From contig NZ_CP061368.1 in NCBI RefSeq assembly GCF_014725735.1, forward strand, positions 2,557,225-2,621,224: a stretch of DNA of 64,000 nt. Reading direction: 5' to 3'. Shown here one piece after another: positions 59,657-64,000 of the stretch. The notes under the pieces are model-generated. The model saw only the letters and a program-made list of their open reading frames with translations, ran no database searches and was not told the DNA's origin. How positions within the stretch are numbered: position 1 is the first letter of the stretch; each line of letters begins with the position of its first letter. Made by a program: the position numbers and the translations under genes. The DNA comes from Wenzhouxiangella sp. AB-CW3. GTDB taxonomy: Bacteria; Pseudomonadota; Gammaproteobacteria; Xanthomonadales; Wenzhouxiangellaceae.

Positions 59657-59767
59657 GCGGGAAGAGGGGAAGAGGGAAAAGGTCGCCGTCGGCATCATGT
59701 ATCCCCTGCCGTCTCCCGTCTCCCGTCTCCCGTCTCCCATCTTCCGTCTCCCGCATTCCGTCTTCCA
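59657..59767 (+). repeat. Inverted purine/CCGTCTC heptamer array before the E1 gene
   Basis: The left arm 59657-59682 (GCGGGAAGAGGGGAAGAGGG-like) is complementary in kind to a run of CCGTCTC units at 59708-59767, four of them in perfect tandem followed by CCATCTT, CCGTCTC and CCGCATT variants. It lies just after the gcdH stop and upstream of the E1 start, both on the minus strand. Confidence 0.8.
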
Positions 59768-59780
59768 AAGTCCAACCCAC

Positions 59781-60950
59781 TTAAAAGGCGTTCAGCCCGG
59801 TCAACTCTCGACCAACGACCAACTGGTGCACGGTCTCGGTCCCCTCGTAGGTAATCACCGATTCCAGGTTCAGCATGTGGCGAATCGGAGAGTGTTCCAG
59901 GGTAATGCCGGCGCCGCCGAGCAGGTCGCGACACTCCCGGGCGATATCCATGGCCATGCGCACGTTGTTCCACTTGGCCAGAGAAATCTGGGTGGGATGG
60001 ACCCGGTCCTCGTCCTTGAGCCGGCCCAGACGCCAGGACATGAGCTGCGCGGCCGTAATACGGCGTGCCATGTCGGCCAGCTTGACCTGTGCACTCTGCG
60101 TGGCGGCGACCGGACGGCCGAACAGTTCCCGCTCCTGGCAGTAGTCCAGGGTTTCTTTCAGGCAGGCAATGGCAGCGCCGATCGGACCCCAGGTAATGCC
60201 GTATCGGGCCTGGCTGAGGCATGACAGCGGCCCCTTGAGCCCCTTCACGCCCGGCAAGCGGTTGGCATCGGGCACGCGGACATTGTCGAAGAACAGCTCG
60301 GAAGTCACCGAGGCGCGCAACGACATCTTGGCCTTGATGTCGCGGGCCTGATAACCCTGAAAACCCTTCTCGACGACAAAGCCCTGCACCCCGTCATCCG
60401 TACTCGCCCAGACGATGGCGATATCGGCAATGCTGCCGTTGGTAATCCACATCTTGGCGCCGTTGAGCACCCAGTCATCCCCGTCCCGACGGGCGCGGGT
60501 CTTCATGTTCGAGGGGTCCGACCCCCCGTGCGGCTCGGTCAGCCCGAAACAGCCAATCACCTTGCCGGCCGCCATGTCGGGCAACCAGCGCTGCTTCTGC
60601 TCCTCGGAACCAAAGGCATGAATCGGATACATGCAAAGCGACGACTGTACCGATACGAAACTGCGCAGACCGGAATCGCAGCGCTCCAGCTCCTGGCAGA
60701 TCAGGCCGTAGCTGACCGCGTTGAGTCCGGCGCATCCGTAGCCTTCCAGGCTGGAGCCCAGCAGGCCGAGTTCGGCGATCTCCGGAATAAGTTCGGCGGG
60801 AAACCGGCCTTCATCGAAGCACTTCGGTATCAGCGGCAATGCGCGTTCATCGACGAATCGCGCCACGCTGTCGCGGATCATCTTCTCCTCTTCGGACAGC
60901 AGGTCATTGATTTCAAACAGATCAGCCGGGTCGAGGGGACGCAGGGGCAT
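59781..60950 (-). CDS. gcdH: Glutaryl-CoA dehydrogenase-type acyl-CoA dehydrogenase
   Basis: A 389-aa flavoprotein with FGLTEPHGGSDPSNMKTRARRDGDDWVLNGAKMWITNGSIAD, SQARYGITWGPIGAAIACLKETLDYCQERELFGRPVAATQ and the catalytic Glu in TYEGTETVHQLVVGRELTG. The RSFVSVQSSLCMYPIHAFGSEEQKQRWLP region matches GcdH rather than short-chain enzymes. It oxidises and decarboxylates glutaryl-CoA to crotonyl-CoA in lysine or tryptophan breakdown. The E1 gene downstream on the same strand could supply a related 2-oxoacid step, such as 2-oxoadipate, but this link is only positional. Confidence 0.9.
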   Translation of the reverse strand: MPLRPLDPADLFEINDLLSEEEKMIRDSVARFVDERALPLIPKCFDEGRFPAELIPEIAELGLLGSSLEGYGCAGLNAVSYGLICQELERCDSGLRSFVSVQSSLCMYPIHAFGSEEQKQRWLPDMAAGKVIGCFGLTEPHGGSDPSNMKTRARRDGDDWVLNGAKMWITNGSIADIAIVWASTDDGVQGFVVEKGFQGYQARDIKAKMSLRASVTSELFFDNVRVPDANRLPGVKGLKGPLSCLSQARYGITWGPIGAAIACLKETLDYCQERELFGRPVAATQSAQVKLADMARRITAAQLMSWRLGRLKDEDRVHPTQISLAKWNNVRMAMDIARECRDLLGGAGITLEHSPIRHMLNLESVITYEGTETVHQLVVGRELTGLNAF

Positions 60951-61081
60951 GGGTCGGATCTCATCATTGGGTCAAGGCCGATATTGTACGTGATCGTCAC
61001 GGCATTCCATGAGCTGTCACAGAGGTTCCTCGCAATTGAAGGGCCGGGTATAATAGGATTCCTGATCACCCAATTCGAAGA

Positions 61082-61417
61082 ATGTCCATGCTGAAGCGAA
61101 TGTTAGTTGTCGCGGCAGTGGCTCTGTTTGCCCTGCCGGCCCAGGCCGAGCGCGGAGACCCGGAACGTGGGGCGGAAATCGCCTACACCTGCTCCGGCTG
61201 CCACGGCATCCCGCATCACGTGAACGTGTACCCGACCTACCGGGTGCCCAAGCTTGGTGGGCAGAGCTATGGCTACATCGTCCACTCGCTCAAGGCCTAT
61301 CGTTCAGGCGAACGCCGTCATGCCACCATGGAAGCCCAGGCCAACACGCTGTCGGACCGGGACATCCATGATGTCGCGGCCTATTTCGTCAGCCTGACCG
61401 CGGAGGACAACGAATGA
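61082..61417 (+). CDS. Small class I cytochrome c
   Basis: A 111-aa exported protein: signal peptide MLVVAAVALFALPAQA, then haem-binding CSGCH at about residue 39 in IAYTCSGCHGIP. The rest, KLGGQSYGYIVHSLKAYRSGERRHATMEAQANTLSDRDIHDVAAYFVSL, is the cytochrome c4/c5-like half domain with Met as probable sixth ligand. It carries electrons in the periplasm. The next gene, a similar monohaem cytochrome, overlaps it by 4 bp, so the two may act as a split c4-like pair. Confidence 0.92.
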   Translation: MSMLKRMLVVAAVALFALPAQAERGDPERGAEIAYTCSGCHGIPHHVNVYPTYRVPKLGGQSYGYIVHSLKAYRSGERRHATMEAQANTLSDRDIHDVAAYFVSLTAEDNE

Positions 61418-61746
61418 GACGCAGCATTCTGATTGCAGCCGCAGCGGCGCTCATGCTGCTGGCCCACAATGCCCAGGCAGGCAACCCCAGCCGCGGCCTG
61501 GAAATCTCGCAAGATTGCCAGGCCTGTCACGGCCGTGACGGCAACCTGGTGCCGGATGACCAGACCCCCCGCCTTGCCGGGCAATACGAGGATTACCTGA
61601 TCCACGCGCTGAAGGCCTATCGTTCGGGTGAGCGCGAAAACGCCCTCATGCAAGGGTTCGCCGGCGATCTCAGCGATCAGGACATCCGCGACCTGGCCGC
61701 CTGGTATTCGCGCCAGGAAGGTCTGAAGATTTTGCGGATCAGGTGA
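61414..61746 (+). CDS. Small class I cytochrome c
   Basis: A 110-aa exported protein with signal peptide AAAAALMLLAHNAQA and CQACH (about residue 35) in SQDCQACHGRDGNLVP. RLAGQYEDYLIHALKAYRSGERENALMQGFAGDLSDQDIRDLAAWYS follows, closely paralleling the gene before it. It overlaps that gene by 4 bp. Together they look like the two halves of a dihaem c4 made as separate chains. No oxidase genes are adjacent, so the electron partners are unknown. Confidence 0.93.
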   Translation: MRRSILIAAAAALMLLAHNAQAGNPSRGLEISQDCQACHGRDGNLVPDDQTPRLAGQYEDYLIHALKAYRSGERENALMQGFAGDLSDQDIRDLAAWYSRQEGLKILRIR

Positions 61747-61756
61747 GGCAAGCTGG

Positions 61757-61845
61757 GTAGAAGGAAAGAGGGAAAGAGGAGTAGCGGGGGATAAGACAAT
61801 CTGCCCTACCACCCTCTCCCCTTCTCCCCCTCTATTCCTCTACCA
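61757..61845 (+). repeat. Inverted GGAAAGAGG/CCTCTCCCC array between cytochrome c and nfuA
   Basis: Left arm 61757-61784 is a purine run of GAAGGAAAGAGGGAAAGAGG type. Right arm 61806-61845 is the pyrimidine run CTACCACCCTCTCCCCTTCT and following. About 20 bases separate them. The two genes are convergent, so the hairpin could end both transcripts, though there is no U-tract. Confidence 0.8.
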
Positions 61846-61846
61846 C

Positions 61847-62422
61847 TCAATAATACGGATTCTCGCCACTGGCATGATCGGTGGCGTCGATCACCTCGCG
61901 AACCTCGGGCACTTCCTGCCGCAGCGTGGTCTCGATGCCCTGCTTCAGGGTCACATCGATCATCCCGCAACCCTGGCAGCCACCGCCAAAGCGCAGCACC
62001 ACGTCGTTGTCGGCGGTCACTTCGACCAGGCCGACCTGCCCGCCATGTGAAGCGACCATCGGGTTGACGCGCGCATCCAGCACCCAGCTGACCCGCTCTT
62101 CGATGGGTGCATCGGCCGGCGGCTGCCGCCCCTTGAGCCCGGGCGCCCGGATGTTGAGCTCGCCACCCATGCTGTTGGACTCGAAATCGATCATGGCGCC
62201 ATCCAGCGTCGCGGCACTGGTCTGCTCAACGTAGAGCACGAAGGACTGGCAGTCGATCGCCAGGTCGTCAACATCCTGCTGGCCATCCGGACAGTAGGTC
62301 AGCTCCACATCGGCGCTGGGTGTTCCCGGGTTGATCACGCGCAGGCGCAGGTGAGTGTCGTCGGGCTGCTGCTCGAGCAGCTTGCCGAAATAATCTCTGG
62401 CAGCGGGGGTGACGGTGAGCAT
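61847..62422 (-). CDS. nfuA: Fe-S biogenesis protein NfuA
   Basis: A 191-aa protein, exactly the length of E. coli NfuA. The N-terminal degenerate A-type carrier domain (LTVTPAARDYFGKLLEQQPDDTHLRLRVINPG) lacks the usual cysteines. The C-terminal Nfu domain has the cluster-binding Cys149 and Cys152 in FGGGCQGCGMIDVTLKQGIETTL. It binds a 4Fe-4S cluster and delivers it to target enzymes, especially under oxidative stress or iron limitation. The start at 62422 gives the canonical N-terminus; the longer frame upstream is not conserved. Confidence 0.96.
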   Translation of the reverse strand: MLTVTPAARDYFGKLLEQQPDDTHLRLRVINPGTPSADVELTYCPDGQQDVDDLAIDCQSFVLYVEQTSAATLDGAMIDFESNSMGGELNIRAPGLKGRQPPADAPIEERVSWVLDARVNPMVASHGGQVGLVEVTADNDVVLRFGGGCQGCGMIDVTLKQGIETTLRQEVPEVREVIDATDHASGENPYY

Positions 62423-62448
62423 GAATCGAATTCCTGATAAGGCCTTAA

Positions 62449-63513
62449 TCAGGATGTGCCGGCACCGCGCCCATCTTTCAAGCGGCGACAAAGCCACGGC
62501 AGGGAGTAATCGTAGCGCCAGTCGATCCCGGAGTGGGTGCCATCGAATTCCTCGAAGTGATGCTCGACTGCCAAGTCCCCGAGGACCCGGTGAAGCTGAC
62601 GGGTGCCATAGTGAATGAAGTACTGGTCTCGGCGACCGGCATCGATCCACAGACCGGCAAGGTCGCCCAACGCTTCGGAGTGATCCCTGGCCGCCGCCAC
62701 CGGATCGAACGCCATCCAGCGCTGCCACACTGCCTCGTCGAGCTCACAGGTGTGCAGGTCGAACGGCAGCCTCAGCCCAAGCGGTGCGCCCGGCTCGGGC
62801 GAGTAGCTGGCGGCAAGGCAGAGAGTCATCAGGGTGTGAAAATCCCGGCCGGAAGGACGATTCTTGCGCCAGAACGATCTGACGAAAGCCTCCAGGTCGT
62901 GATCGTGGGCGGCCAGCACATCACAGCAGGTCGGAAAGTCGCGCCGGTAGACCAGGTCAAAACCGCAATCACCGGCATGGCACGCTACGCCGGCAAATGT
63001 GCCGGGCCGCGCCATGGCCAGATGCAGGGCGCCGAAGCCACCGGACGACTTGCCGAAAACACCCCTGGCTTCGGGGCTGGCCAATGTCCGGAATGAGCGG
63101 TCAATGGCCGGGACCAGTTCGTCGACCAGGTAGTCGGCGTAGCGGCCCATGGCCGGGGTGTTGACGTACTGGTTGCCACCCAGGCTGGTAAAGCAGTCGG
63201 GAAACACCACGATGACCGGCGGCATCCGCTGCTCTGCAATCAGCCGATCGAGCCGTTGTGGAAGGGCCTCGCCGTGGTTGCGCCAGTTGACCTGGCCGGG
63301 ACCGGCATTGGTATAAGCGGCCAGGCACCACAGCACCAAGTAACGACGCTGGCTGTGTTCATCATATCCGGGGGGCAGGTAAACCGGATGCTGGCGCTTT
63401 GGCGGATCACCCAACGGGTTGTTCGCCAACAGGCTGGAATCATGGACAAACTGCACGACCTTGCCGGCAGGATCGGCCGGCGCCGGGCGCAACGGACGGA
63501 CCTCAGCATTCAT
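62449..63513 (-). CDS. Esterase D/enterochelin-esterase-like alpha/beta hydrolase
   Basis: A 354-aa protein of the putative esterase family (Esterase, PF00756 type). The strand-turn VFVYLPPGYDE-like opening appears here as HPVYLPPGYDEHSQRRYLVLW. The nucleophile elbow is GKSSGGFGALHLAMARPGTFAG, and the acidic and His positions are probably in IDAGRRDQYF and EFDGTHSGIDW. There is no signal peptide, so it should be cytoplasmic. The substrate may be a small ester or a siderophore-like compound. Its stop is 26 bp from the nfuA start, so the two may share a transcript. Confidence 0.88.
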   Translation of the reverse strand: MNAEVRPLRPAPADPAGKVVQFVHDSSLLANNPLGDPPKRQHPVYLPPGYDEHSQRRYLVLWCLAAYTNAGPGQVNWRNHGEALPQRLDRLIAEQRMPPVIVVFPDCFTSLGGNQYVNTPAMGRYADYLVDELVPAIDRSFRTLASPEARGVFGKSSGGFGALHLAMARPGTFAGVACHAGDCGFDLVYRRDFPTCCDVLAAHDHDLEAFVRSFWRKNRPSGRDFHTLMTLCLAASYSPEPGAPLGLRLPFDLHTCELDEAVWQRWMAFDPVAAARDHSEALGDLAGLWIDAGRRDQYFIHYGTRQLHRVLGDLAVEHHFEEFDGTHSGIDWRYDYSLPWLCRRLKDGRGAGTS

Positions 63514-63557
63514 TCGTTCACTCCGGAGAAGTCGGATCGATCAGACCATGCCACCGC

Positions 63558-64000
63558 TCAACCGGCCAGCGGCACGACCTTGCGTTCGCGGCGCGGCACG
63601 CGACCAAGCTCGGGCACCAACTCCAGCAGGACGCGACGCAGCGCCTCATTGTCATACTGCAGCACCGCCTGCTCTCCCTGGCGAAGGCGCTCGTCAATGT
63701 CCTTCAACTGGCGTGCGGGGCTGCGGGTCTGGAAAATCTTCTCGTGCGCCGTGGTCGCGTAGGGCTCATGCTCGTGGAACAATTCCTCGAAGAGCTTCTC
63801 GCCGGGGCGCAGCCCCGTATAGACGATTTCGATGTCGCGCCCTGGCTCCTTGCCGGCCAGCCGGATGAGCTGCTCGGCCAGAAAACTGATACGTACCGGC
63901 TCACCCATATCGAGCACGAACACCTCGCCCCCCTTGCCCAGCACCGCGGCCTGCAGGATCAACTGTCCGGCCTCGGCGATGGTCATGAAGTAGCGGGTGA
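63558..64000 (-). CDS. C-terminal end of nucleotide-sugar epimerase/dehydratase (FlaA1/CapD type), partial
   Basis: The frame runs off the window edge; 147 residues are visible. The portion [48 protein letters not shown] and [24 protein letters not shown] is the characteristic C-terminal end of membrane-anchored polysaccharide biosynthesis proteins of the CapD/WbpM/FlaA1 group, 4,6-dehydratases of UDP-GlcNAc-type sugars. The last 60 residues ([36 protein letters not shown]) form helices. It marks the start of a surface polysaccharide region outside the window (inference). Confidence 0.92.
   Translation of the reverse strand, partial: TRYFMTIAEAGQLILQAAVLGKGGEVFVLDMGEPVRISFLAEQLIRLAGKEPGRDIEIVYTGLRPGEKLFEELFHEHEPYATTAHEKIFQTRSPARQLKDIDERLRQGEQAVLQYDNEALRRVLLELVPELGRVPRRERKVVPLAG

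Overview
This window comes from a GC-rich gammaproteobacterium. The Xanthomonadales/Wenzhouxiangella side of the class is my best guess, and it is an inference. The grounds are a two-gene methionine synthase, an orphan dnaE2, an ECF-sigma/Ser-Thr-kinase-TPR pair, a FadE/FadN/FadA beta-oxidation cluster and a PhhA-PhhB pair. Most of it is ordinary chromosome with tight operons (many 4-bp ATGA/GTGA overlaps).

Layout. 1-3840: end of an unidentified gene, then split methionine synthase (homocysteine domain; folate/B12/activation domains). 3841-4359: no gene; a 330-bp MITE sitting between the arms of a heptamer repeat. 4360-8718: DUF2058 protein, FKBP isomerase, and a GntR(YtrA)-ABC transporter operon with a clear promoter/operator. 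8688-12017: cysteine synthase-like enzyme, exported rhodanese, YeeE/YedE sulfur transporter. 12053-13105: DUF4156 lipoprotein followed by a DUF433/DUF5615 toxin-antitoxin cassette bounded by a 42-bp direct repeat. 13106-19536: lipid kinase, beta-barrel protein, L,D-transpeptidase, poly-Gly protein, serpin lipoprotein, GFA, Nudix and DUF924 proteins. 19594-26804: uvrB, aspartate aminotransferase, a type IV pseudopilin and LexA-controlled dnaE2. 26804-31422: nested mobile DNA. 31422-38535: TVP38-like protein, 2,4-dienoyl-CoA reductase, CbpA, and a kinase with its ECF sigma factor. 38626-45554: PsrA-like regulator and the fad genes. 45555-45995: no protein gene; MITE relict, repeat and a candidate structured RNA. 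45996-53725: FAD oxidase, phhAB, MoxR-DUF58-transglutaminase operon, Slp lipoprotein, lexA. 53713-64000: omega-amidase, DUF455, icd, TonB-like protein, fused 2-oxoacid dehydrogenase E1, glutaryl-CoA dehydrogenase, two cytochromes c, nfuA, an esterase and the end of a nucleotide-sugar epimerase.

The most unusual material is the mobile and repeat DNA. Two identical 330-bp MITEs (family A) lie at 3954 and 26804. The second can be reassembled base for base after removing a 281-bp MITE of a second family (B), an IS701-type element and an IS21-type element nested inside the IS701 transposase. A and B share 2-bp TA target duplications, about 31-32-bp terminal repeats and a two-hairpin core. The second A copy entered the TA of the overlapping stop codons of two convergent genes and its terminal G rebuilt both stops. 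Separately, at least seven loci carry a short tandem repeat followed by its inverse complement, each with a different unit. One of these lies in frame inside dnaE2, next to a perfect 22-bp fold-back duplication of the gene's own sequence.
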